Below are positions 21,099-32,005 of a stretch of DNA of 64,000 nucleotides, piece after piece. The notes beneath the pieces are model-generated. The model was not told where the DNA came from. It did not search any database and worked only from the letters and a program-made list of their open reading frames with translations. The DNA comes from Kalaharituber pfeilii. Lineage: Eukaryota > Ascomycota > Pezizomycetes > Pezizales > Pezizaceae. Where the stretch lies: contig WHUZ01000033.1 of the NCBI GenBank assembly GCA_015179045.1, positions 434,001-498,000 on the forward strand, in the 5' to 3' direction. The translations under genes were made by a program, and so were the position numbers. Within the stretch, counting starts at the first letter, position 1. Each line of letters opens with the position of its first letter.

Positions 21099-21927
21099 CT
21101 ATTTTACAACGCCATTAAATGCTTGGTACCTCCAAAAATTTTCTGCATTCGCTTGAGATGAGAATTCGCCTTGCTTGTTCTGCACGACACCTTGCAGGCT
21201 GCAAGGCGATTGAATACCAAGCTTGCATTTATAGCATGTATGAGAGTTGCAGGAACATATTTCCTGATTTGCAGGTTGAGTGATGGCAAGTAGATGCAAA
21301 GCTTTTAATAATTTGATGTTAGATTGTTGTTCAGCAATTGGTAGTATTCCATTATTACTCATAAGATAATCTCTGATATTATATCAGTATCCAAAACCTG
21401 AGCTTTGATGGGTGCGAGGTATGGTACAGCTACAGCACTTTTCCAGTTCATCCCTCGGCCAGCGTTATATGCAACCGAAGTGGCCTCTTGTGGATACAAA
21501 AAATGCAGTTTTATTGCATACCATGCGTGGTTGCTCCATATAATAGTAGATGGTTTTGGTTCGCCCCAGACCATAATAAAATTATGGCAGAGGCGTTTTG
21601 ACAGATCTACAGTATCTACCATAATCCGTGAGCAACTATTGATTATTGCAATTACGTAGGTGTATGTCTACCCGAGTTGCTATCCGCTACTGTGTGGCTT
21701 ATTGCATTCTTTTCTATTGATGCTATTACTGTTTTCATCTCCTCATCAGTGTTTGCGAAGTCAAGTTGAAGCCAATTCAGAGCGCTATGTACTGCATACG
21801 CGACAGGGGCAGTGTTAGGGGCCTGAGAAAGAATGTTGAGCCAGCCTGGCCTGAATACCCCTTCCTTCCCCGCCCAGCCTGGCCCAATTTTCTTTCTGCT
21901 AGCCTCATTTACAGAGGAGGCTTCCAA
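21099..21927 (-). pseudogene. Possible host gene remnant, unidentified
   Basis: Three adjoining minus-strand frames (21927-21652, 21622-21359, 21362-21099) have protein-like composition, for example WLNILSQAPNTAPVAYAVHS, LNWLQLDFANTDEEMKTVI, NFIMVWGEPKPSTIIWSNHA and HAWYAIKLHFLYPQEATSVA. I tried GT..AG joins between the first two and found none that keeps phase, so this may be a decayed gene or chance. No family recognised. Confidence 0.3.
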
Positions 21928-22891
21928 GGGTCCCCCCAGTTTTGACTCCAGCTTAAATTCGCAAACTCTCTATGATGCCAGAAGTTAAGAGCGGAGATGT
22001 TGTAACAATTCTTCATCTTCTTTGGCTAGTGTCAGGCCAAATTTAGACTAAAGCTCTAACTAAAGTAGCCATGGACAGTTGTCGCTTGGCAGTTTTGCCC
22101 CATATATGTAATATAGGCCCAAAAGGGCTTGGTGCTTATCAGCTCCACCAATACGTTCTCATATTAACAATGGATATCATAGATTTGTTCAGCACTTGAA
22201 AAGGAACAAATCTAATATAATCACTGAAATGAGAGTTGATTTGGCGGACCTGATCAGGTTGAAAAATTTTGGTGAGTAGATATGTCCAACTTTAACTTCC
22301 GGTACTATACTCCAGCTCGGCCTCCATGTCCGTCGCTGCCCTGCTTGGATGCTGTGTAAATTATTCTCGCAGTCCTGACTCTCTGTTGCTATCACTGGGG
22401 GGCACTACCTCAATGCACCGACAACAACTTTTCCAGGACGAGTGCTTGGTCGTAACTCCACGACCAGACGCTCCCCCGAGACGCAGATTACACCAAAGCG
22501 GAGCCCAGGACCGCCTGGCACAGTATATCGACTTTGTTTGAAGGATGTCGAATTCGCAGAACCCTTCCCCCACGATAATCGTTTTTCGACTTCGTGAGAG
22601 GAAATCTCAAAAAAAAAAAACATCACGACCCGGGGGCCCTGCGCCATTGGGGTCAGTGCACCCGGACCCTAGAACAACACTCACAAGAGGTGTGGGTACA
22701 CAGGCGTCGAGCTAAACCCGTTTCGGATACCGATACCGATTGACGAGATCGGGTAATCGACAGAGCCACAAGGGAGACACGTCCCAAGGGGTTCAACCAG
22801 TTAGATACAGCACCGCCACCAGTGGCGGTAACACAAAAAGAGAGGCACAAGGGAAGGACAGAATAGGAAGTGTCGGTGCGAGAAAAGAAAC

Positions 22892-25891
22892 ATGTTTGCG
22901 GGAGTAGGCAAGAGAAGAGGGGGATTGAAGGAAAAGAAAGGTAAGGGGATCGGTATCTTTGGACCGTGTCGCCCTGGGGAATGGGGAAAAGAAAGTGTTG
23001 TAATTCATGGGGAGAGGCAGTACACGCTTGAGGAGGTATCGGGATGGGAAACGGAGGATTTCTTCAAGAGAAAAGGGGAGAAGGGAGAGCCGGCAGAGGA
23101 TAAGACCATAGGGGAACTGCTGGTAGAAGCCACGCAGAGGACACTCAAGTGGGAGGGAGAACGGGTCAATCAGGGGGAAGTACTGTCATTAATGAACCTG
23201 GCAGTGGAGGTTGAAAAGAAGATGATGGAGAAAGGGGAGGAACAGATCAGTTTCGGAAGCCAGGATCTGAGAGATCCAATGAAGAGGAAAATGATAAGGC
23301 ACATTTTGACGGAGTGTCTCATGGGAAAGACAATAAGTGAGGAGGAGCTCGAGAGGGATTTGAAGGAAGCGGATATGGAAATGGTGCAGGAGTGGGAAGA
23401 ACGCGGGGAGGAGTGTGTGGGCACCATTACGGTAAGAAACGTTCAAACAGGCATCGCGGCACAGAGGGTGGTAAACACCCCGAAGGTCAGAGGGGGGAGG
23501 TTTGGGGTGACAAGAAGGGAGGAGGGGTCACCGTCGGGGACAAGCAATCGGAGCCGATGGGCACCGAAGACACCCACCTTGATGGACGTGGAAGAGACAG
23601 TGGAGGAGGTGAACCCATACTGGGATCCAGTCCCGGAGCCCAGAAGAAATTTGTTTGGAACTCCGGCGCCGGCGAAGCGGGGATTCATCAGCTTGGGAGA
23701 AGTTGAGGTCTCGCAACCGGAAGGGGTTACACAGGAGGTGGAGGTGGAAGCAACACAGCAAGTGGTACCGGCAGTGCCAGTCATCCCATATGTGGACCTC
23801 ACGGAGGGTACGCAGACACAGGATATGAGGATTGAAGACTCTCAACTACAACAGGAGGGAGAGACGGAGATGGTAACAGGAGAGACGGGAGGTAGGGAGG
23901 GAGAAGGAGAGGAGGACGAGGATATGGGGGGACAGGAGGAGGAAGAACTGGACGCAGACGACGATTTGGTAGGAGCAGCAGTGATCTTTCTGAGAAAGGC
24001 CCAATTGTGGGAGGTAGCGGAAAAGGAGAAGGGGAAGAAAGGGAAGAGTAAGTCGGTAAAGAAAGTCCGCAGGGCGGAGGCAGAGGTTGCGAAACTTCTG
24101 GAAGGCACTCTGGGATACACGTGGAAGAAATTCCTCGAAGAGGTGGAGGAACATAAAGGAACAACGGAATGGTCGACATCGGCGGAGTTTACAAGGTTAA
24201 CGGCAAAGGGGATGAAGTTGTGGGCGGATGACGTCAAGAAGGACTCAGAAGCTCAGGAGGAGAGGGGGATGGCAGAGAGGGTGAAGAAGCTGGAGGAGAT
24301 GGTTGTCAGTATTCACGCACACATGGGGCTGGCAACCACGGAGGATAAAGACAGGGCTGAGAAAAAGAGGAGGCAAGTGGAAAAGGAGAACCGGGAGAAG
24401 GAAATGGAGAGGGAACGGCAAGCGGAGGCAAGGAGGATCGCGAGGAAGGCGGAGGAACAGAAAAAGAAGGAGAAGGAAGAGAGAGCGAAGCAGGAGAAAG
24501 CACTTGAAGAGCACCAGACTCTCGACGGGCAGCAGAAGCTGAGGAAGAGGGAGCTCCTGAGGGCGCGAGAACTGGCAAACAAGCTCGAAGGGGATGCGGT
24601 GGAGTCAAGTCGGGAAGAGGATGCGCTGGCAGCGAAGCGCGCAAGAGAGGAGGCAGAGAGGATAGAGAAGGAGAATCAAGGGTTCCTGTCAGCCCAAGTC
24701 ATCCAAGAAGGGGAGGGATGGAAGGTGGTGGGGGGCAGGAAGCTGAGAAAGATCCAGATCACCTCACAACACAAGGAGAGGGTGATGGCGAAGGGTGAAA
24801 CATGGGAGAAGGAGAAGAGCAAGGCAGTTAAGGTGTTCGAGGGAGCCAGGAGGCATTGGGGAGCTGCGGAGAATAAACCCATGTTCCGAATGAAGAGGTT
24901 GGACATCCACGGGGAAGTGTGCGTTTTCGAGAGGGTGTGGGAGGTAGAGGAAGTTCCTGCGGAGATGCCGAACGAGGAAGTCCACCGGAAGTGCGAATCG
25001 GTGATCAGGGCAATGTACAAAGATACGGTGAGGGTGTGGGTGGAGAATAAGAAAGCTGTCAAGTTAGTGATTAAGGGAGTGCCGGTGAAGAAGGGGGCGG
25101 TAACAGATGCGGAAATCACGGAGATCATAAGGAAAGAGAATCCGGGGTTGAAGGCAGGAAACAGGGGACCACATAGGTTTGCGTGGGCTCCCAACCCGCA
25201 GAATGCGAGATGAAGTGCAGTGACCTTCGAGGTCAGCGACGCGGAGGAGGCGAAGAGGCTCTGCACGGAGAAGGTGAATATTTTGGGAAGCAAGAGGTGG
25301 GTGCAGTTGTGGAGCCCAAAGGGGAAGAGTCAGGGGAGGAGACCGGAAATTAGAGAGAACTGGAGGAGACTGGAAGTAGACATGCCGGCGGGAATCGTGA
25401 GGTCAGAACCACCGAAGAACGCACCGACCGGTCCTAGAGGAAGACAGGGGTGGAGCAGCGGACAGCAACAAGCGCAGACACAGATACAGCAAAGGGGGAG
25501 TACACAAAACACAAGCAATAGCATAGTGTGCTTGGTGTGCAAGAAAAGAGGGCACGTGGCGAAGGAGTGTGAGGATAAGCAGGCAAAGGAGGCTTTTAGG
25601 GCATTGACAGAGAAGAGAAAGGGAACAGAGAGAGACGGGGGTAGAGTTACGAAGAGGAAGACGGAGGAGGAGGGAGTGGTTTTTCATGCGAAGGATGACG
25701 AGGAGGCGGAGGAGGTGGCAGCCATCTTGAGGGCAGCAAAGACCAAGGCAATGGGGAAAGGGAAGGAGGTAAACTGGGATGAGGAAGCCGAGAAGATGCA
25801 AGGGGTTAAGAAAGACGTGGAGGGTATTGAGGATTCCGCGTGGGCCCCGAGCTCCGACGAGAAGACAGAACCTCCCAGGTCAACATGGTAG
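22892..25891 (+). pseudogene. LINE ORF1 (gag-like), one internal stop
   Basis: A single frame of 999 codons broken only by TGA at 25211-25213; 773 residues precede it. The order is: an N-terminal region of no known fold; acidic and T/P-rich linkers (about 200-360); a long charged coiled coil (about 440-620, KKKEKEERAKQEKALEEHQ); a KVVGGRKLRKIQI segment; a probable RNA-binding fold (about 680-800, HRFAWAPNP...VTFEVSDAEEAKRL); and one CCHC knuckle, CLVCKKRGHVAKEC (near 880). In LINEs ORF1p binds the element RNA. It ends TGGTAG, with the ORF2 ATG inside the same seven bases. The TGA falls inside the RNA-binding fold. Confidence 0.88.
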
Positions 25892-26130
25892 TGTGGAAGG
25901 TAGGATATCAAAACGTGCAGGGAGGGGTGGCCAACACGCACGCGGCCTTGGAATGGGCGAAGGAGGAGGGTTTTCACATTTTCTTTATCGCGGAAGCATG
26001 GGTGGAGAAACGGGGAGGAGCGTGGGTCACGACAACTCATCCATCCTTTGGCGTCGCGACAACCACTTCGACAGGACGAGCACTCGGAAGCCACTCCGCA
26101 ACCACAGCGTCCCCCCCAGCGAAACCTACA

Positions 26131-26169
26131 TAGATCGAAAGCTCTCAGTGCGCTGAGTCTTTAGATCTA
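26131..26169 (+). other. Conserved 5' leader hairpin
   Basis: TAGATC pairs with GATCTA, AAAG with CTTT, and CTCAG with CTGAG, around loop TGCG. The same hairpin with changed but still paired bases is at 10040-10078 and, on the minus strand, 50563-50601. A second possible helix, GGACG (26074-26078) with CGTCC (26108-26112), lies upstream. Confidence 0.6.
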
Positions 26170-26292
26170 ATTTTTATTCCAAAAAACCCAACTTCTCAAG
26201 TGTCCCCCTTGGGGGTTAAGTTTTGAGGAGATTTCAGCTCCCTGCTCCGTTGACAAGCACACTATTACCCCTGACTTCTTGGCACTTCCACC

Positions 26293-27225
26293 ATGGATCG
26301 AACCAATCGATTCGCGGCATTGGGCAGCCCGGCACCGAAAAACACATCTTCAGGTGCCAAGACAACACTTGCCAGAAGTACTCGTCTCGAGGCCCCACTG
26401 CTCCAGTCAATCATTGAAAAACTTGGTGGAGTTAATATGACTTGTATGCTTGAGGCAGTGGGAGATATCATTATTCATATCCAGAAATGTATAGAAGACC
26501 TTATGAAAAGACCAAACTTCGAGCCAACAGACTTGTTCCTAGGCTATCTCGGACACGTACACCAGCGCATAGATTTACTCGCAGCAGCAGCGAAAGGGGA
26601 ACGTTGCAAGAACTATGCTGCAAGTTATAGGCAAAAGGAAGGGGAAACACAGACCGAGCCAGAGACAATACCTCCGCTGTCATATGCAGCAATCGTCTCT
26701 CAAAGCATTCCACCAAATACACCCCTAGCACAAAAAACCAACCCACCTCCAGTAGCACCACCGAAAAACCGAACAAGGTCCACCGCTTCTCAATCCAAAA
26801 ACGCAGCAAGGGGGTCCAGTACCAACCCCCCCAAGCAGAACAAGAAGCCTCCAACATCATCTCCGAAAGCAAGAACATCCCAGAAAGAAAGGCTCCCGCA
26901 ATCTGGCCGGGCAGTTGTGGTGCATGGCATAGCGGTGACGAAGAAACTTGGGAAAGTAAGAGAGTGGATGGAAAAGGCGAACCCATGGATGGGGAAGATT
27001 GTTGCGGCAAGATGGTTGGTGAGAAAAGAAAGGAGGGAGGGAAAGAAGACTAGCTCGATTGTTATCTACCTGGAGGGGGAGGTAGAATCAGATAGTCAAA
27101 CACCAGCGAAGGTACGGTTATCAGGCAAATGGTACCACTCGTGCTTGTATGACTGGGACAGAATAACAAAGGTGGACAGAAAGGGGAAGGGGAGGGATGT
27201 GGAGGAGATGGATATGACTGCTTGA
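26293..27225 (+). CDS. gag-like protein of gag-only element G1
   Basis: An intact 310-residue frame. It starts MDRTNRFAALGSPAPKNTSS, the N-terminal pattern of some LINE ORF1 proteins. A helical region (residues 35-110), a long P/T/S-rich linker (120-200, KNRTRSTASQSKNAARGSST) and a C-terminal domain (205-305) follow. The C-terminal domain (VVVHGIAVTKKLGKVREWME, SSIVIYLEGEVE, KVRLSGKWYHSCLYDWDR) recurs in four other elements here. The conserved spacing suggests a folded nucleic-acid-binding domain, but I cannot name it. The intact frame argues for selection or a recent insertion. Confidence 0.8.
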   Translation: MDRTNRFAALGSPAPKNTSSGAKTTLARSTRLEAPLLQSIIEKLGGVNMTCMLEAVGDIIIHIQKCIEDLMKRPNFEPTDLFLGYLGHVHQRIDLLAAAAKGERCKNYAASYRQKEGETQTEPETIPPLSYAAIVSQSIPPNTPLAQKTNPPPVAPPKNRTRSTASQSKNAARGSSTNPPKQNKKPPTSSPKARTSQKERLPQSGRAVVVHGIAVTKKLGKVREWMEKANPWMGKIVAARWLVRKERREGKKTSSIVIYLEGEVESDSQTPAKVRLSGKWYHSCLYDWDRITKVDRKGKGRDVEEMDMTA

Positions 27226-30200
27226 TTCTCTGGGGGGATATTTGAGTATTCGTGCTTAATTGTTCTCTTGGGGGATTGGGCTTTCGCTTCGTGTTCCTCC
27301 ACATCACCGAAGTCATAGTATCGTTGTGTGTTTTTACAGGGGACGATTTTGTATGTAGTTGCACAGGTGCCTGTCTCCGGGCCAGAAGGGCTTTGGTCCA
27401 GGGACCCTGCCATGGCGAACAGCTGCAAGCGGGGTTACGTGAAATAAAAAAAAAAAAAAAAAAAAAAAAAATCCTTTGGCGTAAGGTCGGAGGTAAGGGA
27501 AGGGGTCAGGGTGGTACTTCACGTAGCGAAGGGGAGGTTGGAGGAGGTGGAGGTGAGAAAGGAGGAGCAGAATTGGGTGTGGGCGGCGGTGGGGAATAGG
27601 AGAATAGGGGGAGTATACGTCCAGCCCAACTGGAAAAAGGAGGAGACAGAGAGAATGTTGGAAGAGATGGCGAGGGAGTGGGAGGAAAGGGAAGGGGTGG
27701 TAATGGGGGACTGGAACGCTCATCATGAAATGTGGGGAGGTGAAGGGGTACAAAACAATGGAAGGGGAGTGACCCTGAAAGAGTGGTTTGAAGGGGAAGG
27801 ATGGGAGCTGGCAAGTGAGAAAGGGGAGCCGACATGGAGGAGGGAAAGGAGAGGGATGGTGCAGGAATCAACAATCGACTTGCGCTGGATCAAGGGGATA
27901 AGAGAGCTGGAGTGGAAAGGGATTCAGCCAACGTTCCTGGGATCCGACCACGCAGCGGTAGGCGGCAGCTGGGAAGAAGAAGGGGAACAGGTAGAGAAAA
28001 GAAGGAGGAGGGTCAATTTTGAGAAGGTAGAGGAGCTGGTAGAAGAGATGAGAGAGTGGGATGGAGATAGGAAAACGAGATGGGTAGAGGACCTCCCAGG
28101 CGAAACCCCGTACGAGAAACTCTTGAGTTTCAAGGAGAGGTACAGCCGGGAAGTCAGAATATGTAGGAGGAGCAAGAAGTGGTGGTCTAAGAGGCTGACG
28201 GAGCTACGGAAGAAGGCATCGGCAGAAGGGAGAGGAGGAGTGGGTCAAGGGGCAAAGGGGATGGACCCAGAAAGGTATAGAAGGTGGAGAGAGGCGAAGA
28301 GGACCCTGAAGGCCAACATCAAGAAAGAAAAGGAAGAGTGCTGGAGGGCCTTCGCTGAAGAAATGGGGGAGAAAGATCCGTGGATGGTGGCCAGGGTAGC
28401 GAAAGATCCGTGGCGGCTCAAGGGAACGATGGGGAAGATGTACACAGAAGGAGGGGAGGAGTTGGAGTCAGATCAAGACAAGTGCAGAGCACTTGTCGAG
28501 AGAAACCTTCAGTGGAAAGGGGAGGAGGTAGGGGAAGACAGGGAGGCGGAAGGTGGAGGGCCAGGATATGAAGTGGGAGAACTGATGGATAAGTTGGAGG
28601 AGGCTTTAAAGGGGACAAGTAATGTGTCAGCACCGGGCCCCGACGGGGTGTCATACAAGCTATTGAAGCTAGCGATGAAGACGCCGTTGGGAAATCAGGT
28701 CCTAGCACAGATGGCGGAGGAGATGGCGAAGGGAAGGACACCAGAAGAATGGCAGTTGAGCAAGGTGGTAATGATTCCGGAACCAGGGAAGGACAAAACC
28801 CAGGTGAAGGGATGGAGACCAATAAATCTGATTAACTGCGTGGCGAAGTTGGGGGAGAAAGTGGTGGCATGCGAGCTTCAGGGTGCAAACCGGTTATTCC
28901 ATCGACATCAGTTTGGAGGACGGAAGGGTCGGAATGCAGCGGAAGCGATGATGAGAGTTGTGACCAAGACACAGAGATGCTTGGCAAGAAGGGGAGGGTC
29001 GATGTGGAGCCTGGACGATGTTAGAGGAGGTTTCAACAACGTAAAGGGGGAAGAGGTGTTGAGGAGAATAAGAAGGGACGGACAGGCGAGGAGGTGGGCG
29101 GGGTGGCTAGAAGGCTTCTTTAGGGCAAGGAAATTCGCAGTGGAATGGGATGGACAAGTGAGAGGGGAGGGCAAGGCGAATGTGGGGGTACCGCAAGGGT
29201 CCCCGCTATCGCCGGTGATTTTCTTGATTTGGCTGGCACCAATGCTGGAGGAGCTGGAGGAGACGCTGAGGACCGAGTTACCGGAGGTGGAGTGTGAGGT
29301 CCCATCGTACGTGGATGATATAAATGTAACGGTGTGGGACTGGGAGGGCAGGCTGGACCAGGAAAGGTTGAGGGTGAGGGTGAAGAATATCGTTAAGAGG
29401 GTGGCGGAGAGGAGAGGGGTCCCGTTAGAACCAGCGAAGCATGAGGACATCATCTTCGGGAAGGGGAAGAGGAGGAGGAAAGAGGTGGAGAGGGTGAAGT
29501 GGCTGGGAGTAATCTTTGGCTCGACTCTAGACTTTGACTTCCATTGGAAGGCAAGGGTGGAGAAGGCAAGGAAACTCACAGGGGCGATCATGGGGCTAGG
29601 CGAAGGGCAGTGGGGGATGAGCCCGAGGAGCTAGCGCCAGCTGTACACGGGGATGATAAGAGCGGTCATGATGTGGGGGGCGGAGATCGGGTGGAGGGGA
29701 CAGAAGGAGTGGAGAAAAGAGATGGAGAGGATCCAGTACCAGATACTGAGAAAGGCCACAGGAGCGGTCCACGGAGCAGCAAGACAGAAAGTAAACTGGA
29801 TTGTTGGAGTGGAGTGCGCGGAGACAGCCCTCGACGCGGCGCAGGCGAGGTTTGTGGCAAGAAGCATGGGGGATCCGAGCGGGTGCGGGGACGTGTGGTC
29901 CGCAGATTTCCGAGGGGAAGGGGAGGAGGAGGAGAGAGGGAGAGACTGGAAAGGTTGGGGGGCGGGGTGGGCGACGCAGAAAGGGGACGGTTTTGAGTCG
30001 GTGGCGGGAAGAATGCAAAGCCAAGTGAGTTTCGTAATGCCAGAAGGGGTGGACGAAATCTCATGGGGAGGGGAGTGCGTGCGAGTGGAAGTAGCGGAAG
30101 TGGAGCTGGAGGGGCGCAAAGGAGGAGGCAGGGAGGGGTGGGAGGCCTCTATCTTTTGGGCAACGCAAGGGGGAGGTGCGGTATATACAGACGGGAGTAT

Positions 30201-31147
30201 GATTGAGAAGGGGAGAGTGGGGGGAGGCTATTGGAAGTGGGACGGGGGAGGGGGAGAAGAAATGGGGACGGGAGCGACGGTGTAGGACGGGGAAGTGAAG
30301 GGGATGAGAAAGGGGATAGAGAAAGCGGTAGCGGCACCGGTGAACCTGGTCATCCTAACCGACTCACAGGCAGCAATCGCGGCGGTGAGGAAGGCGGGAA
30401 GGACAGGAAAAGCACGGACCGGAGACCTGAAGAGAGTGATGGAGATGATCACGGAGAGGAAGAAGAAGGGGGACGTCAAGTTGATGTGGGTGAAGGCACA
30501 CATTGGCATTGCCGGCAATGAGGCGGCGGACGTCGAAGCAAAAAAGGCGGCGGACAGGATAGGGAAGTCAGTGGTGACAGAAGGAGGTTTGCGCCAGAAG
30601 TGGAAAAAACTGCGCGCAGCGGAGAGGAGGGAAGTGGGGTATGGAGGGGGCTCGGTGATGAGGTGGGGCAGAGGAGCAGCCACTGCCTTCACCAGGTTGA
30701 GGACGGGTAAGGGGATGGGGAAGGAGTGGGAGATCAAAATAGGGAAGGCGGAGGAGGGGAGCAGGTGTGAGTGTGGCCAGAGACAGACGGCAGACCACCT
30801 GGCATTCAGGTGTGACGGGGTGGACTACCCGGAAGGGTGGGAGAAGTGGGAGGATGCGGACGAAAAGAAGTGGGTAGAATGGGGAGGCGGTGGATGTACT
30901 GGAGGAGTTTTTTGGGTCTCTGAAGGTGTAAGGGGAGGGGGTGAATCTTTCGTTTGTATGAAGGTGGTGGCGGAAGCATGATGTAGTTATTTCAATTGCC
31001 CCGGAGAGGTGGGGCGGGGAGGGGGTTGAGAGTTTCGTTTGTAGAGGAGGCGGTGGAGGAAGTAGCTACAAAAGCCTGCCTCCGGGCTTTGAGGGTTTAG
31101 ACCCAGGGGTCCTGCCATGGCGAAGAGCCGCATGCGGGGTCATGTGA

Positions 31148-31179
<32 letters not shown>

Positions 31180-31187
31180 CACTACCT

Positions 31188-32005
31188 TGCTGCCTGAATC
31201 CTTCACTGTATATTTGAAGGTACACCGTGTAGCTGTCTGTTCCATCCAGTCACTGTCACAGGTACATAATTCTACACCCCCTTCATTTCAGCTTTTCAGT
31301 CTTGCCTGCAACCTGGCCTCTAACATCGCCCGCAAGGTGTGCAAATACATCTGGGCACTGTGCAGTATCCAACCCAGTTGTCATTATACCTGCCTTGTAC
31401 TCCCAGGATAGGATCTTGTAATACTCCTAGCCGCTCGGTACTGGATTCCTCTCACATTCCCTTCTGAAAACCTCACCATAGCCCAAAGGGCGAAAGCGAG
31501 TAATGATAAAAAAAAAAAAAAAAAAAAAAAAAACCCTTCTAAAATCTCACATTGTTCCATCACGTGCATTTCAGTTGGACTCATATCACCATCATGATGT
31601 ACCACTGCCTGAGCTTTTTGCCCCATTCCTGGCCCTCCTGCTTCGCCTACACTACCCACAGTGGTGTAACTCGGAACCTGAGGATACTGCCATGCACAGC
31701 CTTTAAGGCCTCGATGCCTGCATCTCCTGTTTGGCCTGATATAAGGCTTTTCCCCCTCTACCTCGAAGCCGCCCTTCTCTGCCTTTTCTGCTGCGATCCG
31801 CTCTCAACTGTCTTCAGGTTGCTCTTGCATTAGCGAACTGTTCCACCCCTGGTTAAGTGTGCAAGGTCATCTATGTGCGAGCCCTCCATTCGTTGTGCCG
31901 GTATCCTTCATTAGATAGTTGCCGGGCCAGCGATATCAGCAGAAATATCAGACTCACTGGAAATCTCTGTGGTACTTCATCCCACCATTGCCGACAATTA
32001 CTTGG
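31188..32005. other. No gene seen; one tail-A fragment
   Basis: Apart from 31471-31533, this 800-base stretch between two LINEs shows only short frames without recognisable features. It joins cleanly to the sequence left of 22397 if the LINE is removed. Confidence 0.5.
31471..31533 (+). mobile_element. Hairpin-only insertion, tail A
   Basis: A 63-base insertion (CCTCACCATAGCCCAAAGGGC, GTAATGATA, poly(A)) with TSD CCCTTCTGAAA / CCCTTCTAAAA (31459-31469, 31534-31544). Confidence 0.8.

Larger units (their letters stand above)
26055..27470 (+). mobile_element. Full-length gag-only retroelement G1, tail B
   Basis: A perfect 12-base TSD, ATCCTTTGGCGT, is at 26043-26054 and 27471-27482. 1416 bases: 5' leader with the TAGATC..GATCTA hairpin (26131-26169), one intact gag-like ORF, and a 3' UTR ending in the two-hairpin tail B and about 25 A. 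No RT or endonuclease. It is comparable in concept to mammalian HAL1 elements (ORF1-only LINE derivatives). The host LINE it sits in has the same tail, which suggests mobilisation by that LINE type. Confidence 0.88.
25885..30981 (+). pseudogene. LINE ORF2: endonuclease, RT, RNase H; nested insertion and two stops
   Basis: The ATG at 25885 overlaps the ORF1 stop (ATGGTAG). Skipping 26055-27482 leaves exactly 1223 codons in one frame. EEP endonuclease: GYQNVQGG, FIAEAW, VVMGDWNAHHEMWGG, FLGSDHAAVGG (residues 1-230). RT: SAPGPDGVSYKLLK (about 440), WRPINLINCVAKLGEKVVA, GVPQGSPLSPVIF, YVDDINV (about 665, catalytic pair present). RNase H: AVYTDGSM (about 959), LTDSQAAI, WVKAHIGIAGNEAADVEA. C-terminal knuckle CECGQRQTADHLAFRC. 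In-frame TAG stops lie at 29632-29634 and 30283-30285; the latter replaces the W of a TVWDGEV motif kept at 32550. The insertion sits in the endonuclease, after PSFG. Confidence 0.92.
22411..31173 (+). mobile_element. Full-length Tad1-like LINE, tail B, interrupted once
   Basis: A perfect 14-base TSD, GGGGGGCACTACCT, is at 22397-22410 and 31174-31187. Subtracting the nested element at 26055-27482 leaves about 7.3 kb: a 480-base 5' UTR, ORF1 (gag), overlapping ORF2 (endonuclease, RT, RNase H, knuckle) and a 3' UTR with the two-hairpin tail B and about 24 A. The 5' leader (22420-22500) resembles that of the gag-only elements (CAGGACGAGTGCTTGG..AACTCCAC). The three in-frame stops noted below suggest it is recently dead and not ancient. 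Confidence 0.93.

Noticed and set aside
22411..22520. Calling the LINE leader an HDV-like ribozyme outright
   Set aside because: Helices are suggestive, but I could not place all five paired regions or a catalytic C; kept only as a hypothesis.
23799..25293. Several long minus-strand frames opposite LINE ORF1 and ORF2
   Set aside because: Shadow frames of strongly purine-rich coding sequence; composition is S/P/L-rich with no domain.
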